Assembly (NCBI RefSeq): GCF_001423745.1
Contig: NZ_LMPC01000031.1
Span: 474 to 64,473, forward strand
Direction of reading: 5' to 3'
From: Arthrobacter sp. Leaf337
GTDB taxonomy: Bacteria > Actinomycetota > Actinomycetes > Actinomycetales > Micrococcaceae
Length of the DNA stretch: 64,000 bases
In this document: positions 57,363 to 64,000 of the stretch, in pieces
How the letters are laid out: the number at the start of each line of letters is the position of its first letter
How positions within the stretch are numbered: the first letter of the stretch is position 1
Notes under the pieces: model-generated
Told to the model about the DNA's origin: nothing
The model's input: only the letters and a program-made list of their open reading frames with translations
The model's database searches: none
Position numbers and translations under genes: made by a program

Positions 57363-59780
57363 ATGGTAACGGGGCAACGCACCCACCTGTTTGGCAAAGA
57401 CAAGTGGCGCGGGAACGGCCTGTCCAGTGCGGACGTCTCCGAACGCGTCCGCGGAGGGCTGACCAACCTGGTCTCCAACGCATCCAGCCGCAGTCTGTGG
57501 GACATCCTCCGCGCCAATGTCCTGACGCTGTTCAATGCCATTGTGGCCGGCAGCTTCGTGCTGCTCCTGGTCCTGGGGCAGTGGCAGGATGCCCTCTTCG
57601 GTTTCGCCGCGGTCGGCAACGCCGTCATCGGGGTGGTCCAGGAATACCGGGCCAAGAAGTCGCTGGACCGGCTTGCGGTGCTGAACTCCCCGCACGCACG
57701 GGTACTCAGGGACGGCGCCATCCGGGACATTCCGACGGCCGAGGTGGTCCTTGATGACGTCATCCTGCTCTTCGCCGGCGACCAGGTGCCCGCGGACGCC
57801 GCCGTGTACGACGCCCATGGGCTGGAAATCGACGAATCGCTGCTCACAGGCGAGTCCAATCCCGTGGACAAAGCACCGGGGTCCGAGGTCCTGGCCGGGT
57901 CCAGTGTTGTGGGCGGCCAGGGCAGGGCCCAGGTTGTCCGAGTGGGGGACGACTCCTTCGCCGGCAAGCTTACGATGGCGGCCAAGCGTTTTTCCCTGGT
58001 TAACTCGGAAATCCGCACCGGCCTCAACCGGGTCCTGCGGTGGATTACGTGGGGCCTCCTCCCTGTCATGGCCATTGTTGTCAACGGCGAGATGCACGCC
58101 CAGGGAGGCTGGAGCCAGGCGCTGGACACGGGCACATGGAAGACCGCGGCTGTGGGCGCCGTGGCAAGCGTCATCGCCATGATCCCGCTAGGCCTGGTGC
58201 TGATGGCCAGCGTCGCGTTCGCGCTGGGCGGGCTGCGGCTCGCCCGGGATAAGGTCCTCATCCAGGAACTGGCCGCGGTGGAGGGGCTGGCCCGGGTGGA
58301 CATGCTTTGCCTGGACAAGACCGGCACCCTCACTGAAGGACGAATCATTTTCGACGGCGTGCACGACGCCGGCACCGCACCGGCGCAAGGGTGGAAGGAG
58401 GCCCTGGGCTGGTTCGGGGCCGACGCCGATGCAAACGCCACCGCCCGCTGCCTCGCCGCCGACTTCAAGTACGACAGCGGACCCCGCCCGGTATCCTCCG
58501 TCCCCTTCGCGTCGTCCCGGAAATGGAGTGCGGTCAGTTTCAACGACGGGGCCGCGCCCGGTGCCTGGGTGCTGGGCGCCCCGGAACTCGTCCTCGAGGC
58601 CACGACCCCGGGACACGTCCAGTCCCTGGCCTCTGCGGCCGGGCTGGCATCGTCCGGCCTCCGGACCCTTGTTTTGGCCCATGCCGGGCGGCCCATGGCT
58701 GCCAGGGAAGCGGAGGAGGGAGCACTGCCGTCGACGCTGGTGCCGTCAGCGCTGCTGACATTCCGCGAGAAGATACGGCCCGACGCCGCCACGACCCTCG
58801 CCTACTTCCGGGAGCAGGGCGTCGACCTCCGCATTATTTCCGGTGACGATCCGCGGACCGTGGCGGCCATTGCCCGAGACGTGGGCCTGGACGCCGCTGA
58901 CGGCTACGATGCCCGTGAGCTGCCCGAAGATCCCGAGCTCATGGCGGACGTCCTGCGGGACCACAAGGTGTTCGGCCGGGTCACCCCCGCGCAAAAGAAG
59001 GCAATGGTGGCTGCACTGCGCAGCCGCGGCCACGTGGTGGCCATGACCGGGGACGGAGTCAATGATGCCCTGGCGCTGAAGGAGGCGGACATCGGGATAG
59101 CCATGGGCACCGCCGCGGCAGCGACCAAGGCCGTCTCCCGGCTGGTACTGCTGGACGGCCGATTCGACAGGCTTCCCGGCGTCGTGGCTGAGGGAAGGCG
59201 GGTCATCGCCAACATCGAGCGCGTCTCCATGTTGTTCCTGGCCAAGACAGCGTATGCCATTGCCCTTTCGGTGGTCTTCGGCGGCTTGCTGTGGGGCTTT
59301 CCGTTCCTGCCGCGACAGCTCTCCGCCACCGACGGGCTCACCATCGGCATCCCCGCTTTCTTCCTGGCACTCATGCCAAACACCCGGCTCTACAGGCCCG
59401 GCTTCCTCAAACGCTCCCTGACGTTCGCCGTCCCTGCCGGCCTCATCATCACCGCGGCCGTCCTTTCATTGAATGCCTATGCGGCGATCGCAGGCGGGTA
59501 CAGGGAGGACTCCGTGCGGACCGGGTCGGTCATGGTTCTCGCCCTCGTGGCTCTCTGGGTGCTCGTGGTGCTCTCCCGGCCGCTGAACCGCTGGCGTCTC
59601 CTCATCATCGCCTCCATGTATGCAGGCCTGCTGGCGCTCCTCACCGTCCCGGTCATCACGGACTTCTTCGGCATCTCGTGGCCCCCGGACGAGCTCCGCA
59701 ATGCCGCCCTGCTGGCAGCGCTGGGCGGGTGCGCCGCCGTCGAGCTCGTGTTCCGGTTACGCCGCCGCCTCAATGTTTGA
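57363..59780 (+). CDS. Cation-translocating P-type ATPase, CtpE-like
   Basis: 805 residues from ATG 57363 (AAGGA 10 bases upstream); ATG 57342 is also possible. About 10 membrane helices. P-type motifs: LTGESNPVDK (A domain), CLDKTGTLTEG with the phospho-acceptor Asp (D318), and MTGDGVNDALALKEADIGIAMG (P domain). Overall similarity is to CtpE (Ca2+ uptake in mycobacteria) and other HAD-IC ATPases. In transmembrane helix 4 the usual PEGL is PLGL (P275-L276-G277), so the ion-binding Glu is absent. Next to a DevS-like group, it echoes CtpF-type members of the mycobacterial dormancy regulon. Confidence 0.85.
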   Translation: MVTGQRTHLFGKDKWRGNGLSSADVSERVRGGLTNLVSNASSRSLWDILRANVLTLFNAIVAGSFVLLLVLGQWQDALFGFAAVGNAVIGVVQEYRAKKSLDRLAVLNSPHARVLRDGAIRDIPTAEVVLDDVILLFAGDQVPADAAVYDAHGLEIDESLLTGESNPVDKAPGSEVLAGSSVVGGQGRAQVVRVGDDSFAGKLTMAAKRFSLVNSEIRTGLNRVLRWITWGLLPVMAIVVNGEMHAQGGWSQALDTGTWKTAAVGAVASVIAMIPLGLVLMASVAFALGGLRLARDKVLIQELAAVEGLARVDMLCLDKTGTLTEGRIIFDGVHDAGTAPAQGWKEALGWFGADADANATARCLAADFKYDSGPRPVSSVPFASSRKWSAVSFNDGAAPGAWVLGAPELVLEATTPGHVQSLASAAGLASSGLRTLVLAHAGRPMAAREAEEGALPSTLVPSALLTFREKIRPDAATTLAYFREQGVDLRIISGDDPRTVAAIARDVGLDAADGYDARELPEDPELMADVLRDHKVFGRVTPAQKKAMVAALRSRGHVVAMTGDGVNDALALKEADIGIAMGTAAAATKAVSRLVLLDGRFDRLPGVVAEGRRVIANIERVSMLFLAKTAYAIALSVVFGGLLWGFPFLPRQLSATDGLTIGIPAFFLALMPNTRLYRPGFLKRSLTFAVPAGLIITAAVLSLNAYAAIAGGYREDSVRTGSVMVLALVALWVLVVLSRPLNRWRLLIIASMYAGLLALLTVPVITDFFGISWPPDELRNAALLAALGGCAAVELVFRLRRRLNV

Positions 59781-59913
59781 CCGGCCGGCGGCCGCGGCGC
59801 CATGGACGCATAACCGCCTATGGCACTACTCGAACCCGTATGCACCTAGGGTGGAGGGGCATACGGTAGGCATCCGCCCGCCTGCGACTGATCAACTGAT
59901 TGAGGAAACAAAC

Positions 59914-60090
59914 ATGGGTTTGGGCGACAAGATCAAGAACGCTGCCGAGAAAGCCATCGGCGAGGCCAAGGAAGCATTCGGCAAGCTGACCAATAACAGC
60001 AAGCTCGAGACCGAGGGCAAGATTGATCAGGGCACGGCCGACGCGAAGCACGCCGCCGAGGACGTCAAGGACACCATCAACGACAAGTAG
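59914..60090 (+). CDS. CsbD family stress protein
   Basis: 58 residues from ATG 59914, with GAGGAAAC before it. GLGDKIKNAAEKAIGEAKEAFGKLTNN and ETEGKIDQGTADAKHAAEDVKDT, seen as KIKNAAEKAIGEAKEAFGKL, are the CsbD pattern: a small acidic, amphipathic, SigB- or stress-induced protein of unknown biochemical role. Has its own 130-base upstream region and a terminator after the stop. Confidence 0.92.
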   Translation: MGLGDKIKNAAEKAIGEAKEAFGKLTNNSKLETEGKIDQGTADAKHAAEDVKDTINDK

Positions 60091-60099
60091 TCGTTACTG

Positions 60100-60140
60100 A
60101 TGGCCGGGGTGCGGAGATTTTCGCGTCCCGGCCATTTTTA
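60100..60140 (+). terminator. Intrinsic terminator after csbD
   Basis: ATGGCCGGG at 60100-60108 pairs perfectly with CCCGGCCAT at 60127-60135, followed by TTTTA. It is the second stem plus T-tract terminator found in the window. Confidence 0.82.
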
Positions 60141-60309
60141 TGCCCCGCCGGCGGAGGGATCGGCGCGACGTCCCGTTGCAGGTTCCGGCACACGGCCGGG
60201 ACCTTAGCCCCTTCCTTTTCGGAGCATCCGGAACCACTCTGGTCACATGGCAGCCTGCCCCGGGGGAACCGACAACGGCGGGCAATGATCGGTACAGGCG
60301 GCGACAGCC

Positions 60310-61257
60310 ATGGACGAGCCAGTGGTGCACATCAGCGGTTTCCGGATGGACTTCGCGGACACCACCGTGATCCGCGACCTGTCCTTCGACGTGCGGGCCG
60401 GGGAGACGTTCGGGTTCCTGGGCAGCAACGGCTCGGGCAAGACCACCACCATCCGCGCGCTCCTGGGCCTGTACGAGCCCACGGCCGGCGTCCTCCACAT
60501 CAACGGGCGGCCCTTCAAGCCCGAGCACGGCAGCAGGCTGGGCTACCTTCCGGAGGAGCGCGGGCTCTACAAGAAGGAAAAGGTCATGGACGTCATGACC
60601 TACTTCGGCCGGCTCAAGGGAATGGACCGGCACTCGGCGCGGCAATGGTCCCTGGCATACCTGGACCGCGTGGACCTTGCCGGCAAGGCCGCCATCCAGG
60701 TGGACAAGCTCTCCAGCGGCGAGCAGCAGAAGGTCCAGCTCGGCGTCACCATCATGAACCGTCCGGAGCTCCTCATCCTGGACGAACCCACCAAGGGGTT
60801 CGACCCCGTGAACCGCCGCCTCCTGATGGACATCATCGCGGAGCAGAAGAACGACGGCGCCACCGTGGTGATGGTGACCCACCAGATGGAGGAAGTGGAA
60901 CGGCTTTGCGACCGCATCATCCTCCTGAAGGACGGCACGTCCGAGGCCTACGGCACCATCGATGAGGTCCAGAACAAGTACGGCGGCAGGGTGGTCCGCA
61001 TCCGGCACGCCGGGCCCATCCCGCCGTCGCCGCACTATGAGGTGACGCTGGAGGAAACCAACTACGCGGAGCTCTCCATCACGGACGACACCGACGAAGC
61101 GGCCATCCTGCGCGAACTCATGGACGCCGGCATGGTCATCCGCAGTTTCACCACCACGAAGATCTCAATGGAGGACATCTTCATCCGCGTGTACGGGGAA
61201 CACAACGGGTCCCCGGCACCCGCCCCCGGGCGTGTGGCCGCAACACGGGGTGCGTAG
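60310..61257 (+). CDS. ABC transporter ATP-binding protein (ABC-2 exporter type)
   Basis: 315 residues. Walker A GSNGSGKTTT near 40, signature LSSGEQQKVQLGV near 138, and Walker B LLILDEPTKGFDP; a C-terminal DUF4162-like domain follows. The closest pattern is NatA-type Na+ or drug exporters. It starts two bases before the permease gene and forms a two-gene unit with it. Substrate not known. Confidence 0.9.
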   Translation: MDEPVVHISGFRMDFADTTVIRDLSFDVRAGETFGFLGSNGSGKTTTIRALLGLYEPTAGVLHINGRPFKPEHGSRLGYLPEERGLYKKEKVMDVMTYFGRLKGMDRHSARQWSLAYLDRVDLAGKAAIQVDKLSSGEQQKVQLGVTIMNRPELLILDEPTKGFDPVNRRLLMDIIAEQKNDGATVVMVTHQMEEVERLCDRIILLKDGTSEAYGTIDEVQNKYGGRVVRIRHAGPIPPSPHYEVTLEETNYAELSITDDTDEAAILRELMDAGMVIRSFTTTKISMEDIFIRVYGEHNGSPAPAPGRVAATRGA

Positions 61258-61259
61258 CC

Positions 61260-62510
61260 ATGGCCCAGCACAACCTTGGAACCGTCATCAGCTTCGAATT
61301 CGTCCGCACCGTCACCAAGCTTCGCTTCTGGATCGGCACCCTGTCCGTGCCCGTCATCATGGCCGTGGTGTTCGGGATGATCTTCCTCAGCAACACCAGC
61401 ACCAGTTCCGCCGCCGAGGCCCAAAAGAACGCCCAGTTCAGCATCTCCTACCTGGATGCTTCCGGCCTGATCACTCCCGCTGACGCGGCCGCGTTCGGCG
61501 CCGTTCCCGCGGCCTCGTCCGACGCCGGGATACAGGATGTCCGGTCCGGCGCCGTCGAGGCCTACTTCGAGTTCCCCGCCCATCCCGAGGCGACTGCGGT
61601 GAAGGCCTACGGCGCGGACCGGGGGTTGTTTGAAAACGGCAAGTACGCCGCCGTCGCCCAGGCCATGCTTGCCCGCGCTGTGGCCGTGAGGATCGGTTCG
61701 CCCCAGTTGTCCGGGCTCGCGGCGGGGTCGGTGCAGGTGGAAACGGTGACCTACCAGGGGTCCGAGGTGGCCGGCGGCATGAACTCCGTGATTCCGCCGA
61801 TGGCGTTCCTGGTGGTGTTTTACGGGCTGGTGGTGCTCCTCGCCGGGCAGATGCTGAACTCCACGCTGGAGGAAAAGGAGAACAGGGTCACCGAAATGAT
61901 CCTCACGACCCTCAAGCCCACCACCCTGATCACAGGGAAGGTGCTGGCCCTGTTCATGGTGGGCCTGGTGCAGGTGGCGGTCTTCGCCTCGCCCATTCTG
62001 ATCGGCGGACTCTTCTACCGTGATGCCCTGAGCATCCCCGCGTTCGAATTCTCCCAGCTGGTCTTCGACCCCCTGCGCATCACCGTCGGTTTCCTCATCC
62101 TCGTGGGCGGCTTCGCCCTGTTCACCACCACGCTGGTGGCCATCGGCGCCGTAATGCCCACAGCCAAGGAAGCCGGGAATTTCATGGGTGTGATGATTGC
62201 CCTGATCTTCATTCCGTTCTATTCGGTCAGCCTGGTGATCTCCGAGCCGCATTCCCTGATCGTGCAGGTGTTCACCTACTTCCCCTTCTCGGCGCCGGTC
62301 ACGGCGCTGTTGCGGAACGCGTTCGGATCGCTGGGCGTCCTGGAAGCCGCAGTCGTGATCGCCATCCTCTACGTCGGCGCTGCACTGATGCTCCGTGTGG
62401 CCGTGCGGCTCTTCCAATACGGGTCCATCTCCTACACCCGGAAGGTCAGCATCAGGACCGCCCTCAAAGCTGGATCACGGCACGCTGTGGCCGGCCCGGC
62501 GGAGAAGTAG
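61260..62510 (+). CDS. ABC-2 type transporter permease (NatB-like)
   Basis: 416 residues with a first helix (GTVISFEFVRTVTKLRFWIGTLSVP, seen as FEFVRTVTKLRFWIGTL), a large extracytosolic loop of about 150 residues, and five C-terminal helices; the typical stretch MLNSTLEEKENRVTEMILTTLKPTTLITGKVL, seen as EEKENRVTEMILTTLKP, precedes them. This is the NatB/ABC2_membrane_3 layout. It works with the ATPase encoded directly upstream. Drug, Na+ or lipid export cannot be told apart. Confidence 0.88.
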   Translation: MAQHNLGTVISFEFVRTVTKLRFWIGTLSVPVIMAVVFGMIFLSNTSTSSAAEAQKNAQFSISYLDASGLITPADAAAFGAVPAASSDAGIQDVRSGAVEAYFEFPAHPEATAVKAYGADRGLFENGKYAAVAQAMLARAVAVRIGSPQLSGLAAGSVQVETVTYQGSEVAGGMNSVIPPMAFLVVFYGLVVLLAGQMLNSTLEEKENRVTEMILTTLKPTTLITGKVLALFMVGLVQVAVFASPILIGGLFYRDALSIPAFEFSQLVFDPLRITVGFLILVGGFALFTTTLVAIGAVMPTAKEAGNFMGVMIALIFIPFYSVSLVISEPHSLIVQVFTYFPFSAPVTALLRNAFGSLGVLEAAVVIAILYVGAALMLRVAVRLFQYGSISYTRKVSIRTALKAGSRHAVAGPAEK

Positions 62511-62540
62511 CCGGGACTTTGGCGGGGCGGGAGGCGGACC

Positions 62541-63524
62541 GTGCGGCTGGTTTTCCTCGGTGACGTGATGCTGGGCCGCCTGGTGAACGAGCGGCTCAGG
62601 TCAGCCCCGCCTGCCTACCCCTGGGGCGACACGCTTCCGGTCCTGGCGCAGGCGGACATGCGGTTCGCCAACCTCGAATGCGTCCTGGCCGACGGCGGGA
62701 AGCCGCTGCCGGGGAAGGTGTTCCATTTCCGCTCGGACGTCCGGAACGCTGCCGCACTGACTGCCGCGGGTATCGACGCCGTCTCGCTCGCCAACAACCA
62801 CGTGCTTGACTACGGGACGGACGCATTCCGGGAGCTGCTGCCTGCGCTGGACCGCAGCGGAATCCTGCATGCCGGAGCGGGGCCGGACCTGGAGGCCGCC
62901 CGGCGGCCTGTGATCCGGCGGGTGGGTCCGGCCGCCGTCGGATTCCTTGCCTTCACGGACAACCAGCCGGACTGGGAGGCGGGACCGTTCCGGCCCGGGG
63001 TGTACTACGTGCCGGTGGACGAACGGCACCCGGAAAACGCGAGGGTCCGGGACCTGCTGGGGCTAGTTGGCCGCACCAGGGCACGCACGGACCTGCTGGT
63101 CGTTTCGGCGCACTGGGGCGGCAACTGGGGCGCCGATGTGCCGCCCGCCCACCGGGAGCTGGGGCACGCGCTGGTGGATGCGGGGGCCGACGTCGTGTTC
63201 GGGCATTCGGCGCACATCTTCCGCGGCGTGGAGCTCTACCGCGGCCGGCCGCTCATCTACAGCGCCGGCGATTTCATAGACGACTATGCCGTGGACCCCG
63301 AGGAACGCAACGACCAGTCGTTCATCTTCCGCCTGGAAATCGGCGGCGGCGTGCCCGTCCGGCTGCAGCTCCATCCAACGGTCATCACCGGGTTCCAGGC
63401 GCGGCTGGCCGGAAAAAGCTCACGCCGGATCGCAGCACGGATGCAGGAGCTTAGCGCCCAGCTGGGAACGCAGAGTAAGTGGGTCGATGAAACGAACGTG
63501 CTGCAAATACCGGTGGACAGTTAA
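62541..63524 (+). CDS. CapA family protein
   Basis: 327 residues from GTG 62541 with GGAGG seven bases before it. The metallophosphatase-like CapA/PGA_cap fold shows FLGDVMLGRLV, FANLECVLADGG, ANNHVLDYG, SAHWGGNWG and FGHSAHIFRGVELY, and the acidic Asp, Asn and His of these motifs form a metal site. Family members take part in poly-gamma-glutamate capsule synthesis, but others are phosphatases of unknown use. It has no signal peptide. It ends four bases inside the next, convergent gene. Confidence 0.85.
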   Translation: MRLVFLGDVMLGRLVNERLRSAPPAYPWGDTLPVLAQADMRFANLECVLADGGKPLPGKVFHFRSDVRNAAALTAAGIDAVSLANNHVLDYGTDAFRELLPALDRSGILHAGAGPDLEAARRPVIRRVGPAAVGFLAFTDNQPDWEAGPFRPGVYYVPVDERHPENARVRDLLGLVGRTRARTDLLVVSAHWGGNWGADVPPAHRELGHALVDAGADVVFGHSAHIFRGVELYRGRPLIYSAGDFIDDYAVDPEERNDQSFIFRLEIGGGVPVRLQLHPTVITGFQARLAGKSSRRIAARMQELSAQLGTQSKWVDETNVLQIPVDS

Positions 63525-63727
63525 TCCCGTTTGTCCCGTTCGCTGAATTCCTCATCGAGGTCGAAATGCCTGAATTCGGTCTCCGGGTTCGGTTCGCCCT
63601 CGGCCACGTACTCGTAATCCAGCTGGCGCTGGATCTGGCTGTCGAGGACCTGAAGTTCCGTGTCCTCGACCTTTGAGAGATCTTCCGGAAACTCGTCTTC
63701 CGGGGTGAGATGCAGCTTCTCTGACAT
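63521..63727 (-). CDS. Small acidic protein of unknown function (68 aa)
   Basis: 68 residues from ATG 63727, with GAGAGG eight bases before it. The product is strongly acidic (runs PEDEFPEDLSKVEDTELQVLD and FDLDEEF), with SQIQRQLDYEYVAEGEPNPETEF in the middle; no hydrophobic segment. Family not recognised. The 105-base gap to the next gene on the same strand has no clear terminator. Confidence 0.62.
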   Translation of the reverse strand: MSEKLHLTPEDEFPEDLSKVEDTELQVLDSQIQRQLDYEYVAEGEPNPETEFRHFDLDEEFSERDKRD

Positions 63728-63832
63728 GTCGTGCCTCTCTTGGCCAGGAACTGGGGTGCTGTTCTGGCAGCATCTTGGCATTTTCCAGATTATCCGTACC
63801 TGCCAGCGGGCGGAAGTCCAGTGAGCGGCAGA

Positions 63833-64000
63833 CTAGCCGGCGGAAGCCGGCGCCCCGGCTTTGTCATCCGCTGTCCTCCGCCAGGCCGCCACGAGGAGCC
63901 AGCCGGTCCACCCGAGGATCAGCACTATGCCCGCCAGCGTGGGCAGGCTATTGGATGCGGAAAAGCCCTCGGCACCGATGATCCAGCCCTGCGCCAGGTA
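63833..64000 (-). CDS. Membrane protein, C-terminal part (cut by the window edge)
   Basis: Only the last 55 codons are visible, read leftwards from base 64000 to the TAG at 63833-63835. There is one clear hydrophobic segment, ending LAGIVLILGWTGWLLVAAWRR, followed by a short charged Ala/Gly-rich tail. This suggests the final helix of a membrane protein. The family cannot be named from this fragment. Confidence 0.65.
   Translation of the reverse strand, partial: YLAQGWIIGAEGFSASNSLPTLAGIVLILGWTGWLLVAAWRRTADDKAGAPASAG

Noticed and set aside
1..64000. tRNA, rRNA, insertion sequences or prophage genes
   Set aside because: I searched by eye for tRNA-like cloverleafs with CCA-type ends, transposase motifs and integrases and saw none; a tRNAscan or IS search was not possible.

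Overview
This window is high-GC DNA from a Gram-positive actinobacterium. Gene content and intergenic style point to Arthrobacter in the broad sense (Micrococcaceae: Arthrobacter, Pseudarthrobacter or Paenarthrobacter): a homodimeric-type AceE, GTG starts, GGAGG ribosome sites, a DevS-like kinase, DUF3040, GAF-ANTAR, and long intergenic palindromes. The genus is inferred from gene content, not from a database match. I saw no IS element, integrase, CRISPR array, rRNA or tRNA gene.

Layout. (1) 1-2123: the 3' end of aceE, a MocA-like molybdenum-cofactor nucleotidyltransferase, and a uracil-DNA-glycosylase-superfamily gene. (2) 2218-25898: a purine catabolism island. Guanine deaminase and an 8-oxoguanine/guanine-type deaminase are divergent. 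Purine permeases of the NCS2 (two) and NCS1 families supply substrate. A three-gene xanthine dehydrogenase operon (xdhC, FAD subunit, fused FeS-Mo subunit) makes urate, and a uricase oxidises it. Further on are a RpiR-type and an IclR-type regulator, malic enzyme, malate synthase, an uncharacterised aldolase-like gene and (S)-ureidoglycine aminohydrolase. Together they take purines towards glyoxylate, then malate and pyruvate. The steps from 5-hydroxyisourate to allantoate are not in the window. A LigD-type polymerase gene and a 62-aa gene sit inside the island. (3) 26055-40693: mostly independent metabolic and stress genes: a beta-lactamase-fold lipoprotein without its catalytic residues, HAD phosphatase, DUF1508, VOC, FAH-family hydrolase, GH15, aldo/keto reductase, DUF72, App1-type phosphatase, GH1 beta-glucosidase, a MerR/Hsp20/J-domain heat-shock group, PAP2 phosphatase and a DNA-alkylation-repair-like protein. 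(4) 41009-45497: a ChvE-GguA-GguB sugar ABC transporter and a 71-aa gene, both preceded by CRP-type and LacI-type sites. (5) 45507-48857: NYN protein, aldo/keto reductase, sugar-nucleotide-type SDR and a membrane protein. (6) 48871-60090: a set that resembles the mycobacterial dormancy (DosR) regulon: DUF3040, universal stress protein, a LuxR-type regulator without a phospho-acceptor Asp, a DevS-like GAF-GAF histidine kinase, a glycosyltransferase, a phosphoribosyltransferase-hydrolase fusion, GAF-ANTAR, a CtpE-like P-type ATPase and CsbD. (7) 60310-64000: an ABC-2 exporter pair, a CapA-family protein, a small acidic protein, and the C-terminus of a membrane protein cut by the window edge.

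Main observations. A 16-bp operator, TGRRAC-N4-GTTYCA, occurs in front of the uricase, the RpiR regulator and the NCS1 permease, which suggests a local urate/allantoin regulon. Between the 62-aa gene and the uricase lies a 16-codon ORF with a strong ribosome site followed by an intrinsic terminator. The response regulator next to the DevS-like kinase has Gly in place of the phospho-acceptor Asp. The serine-hydrolase lipoprotein has lost SxxK, YxN and HxG. An aldolase-like protein of unknown function lies between malate synthase and ureidoglycine aminohydrolase. Several families of intergenic palindromes are confined to gene borders, one of them in three places.
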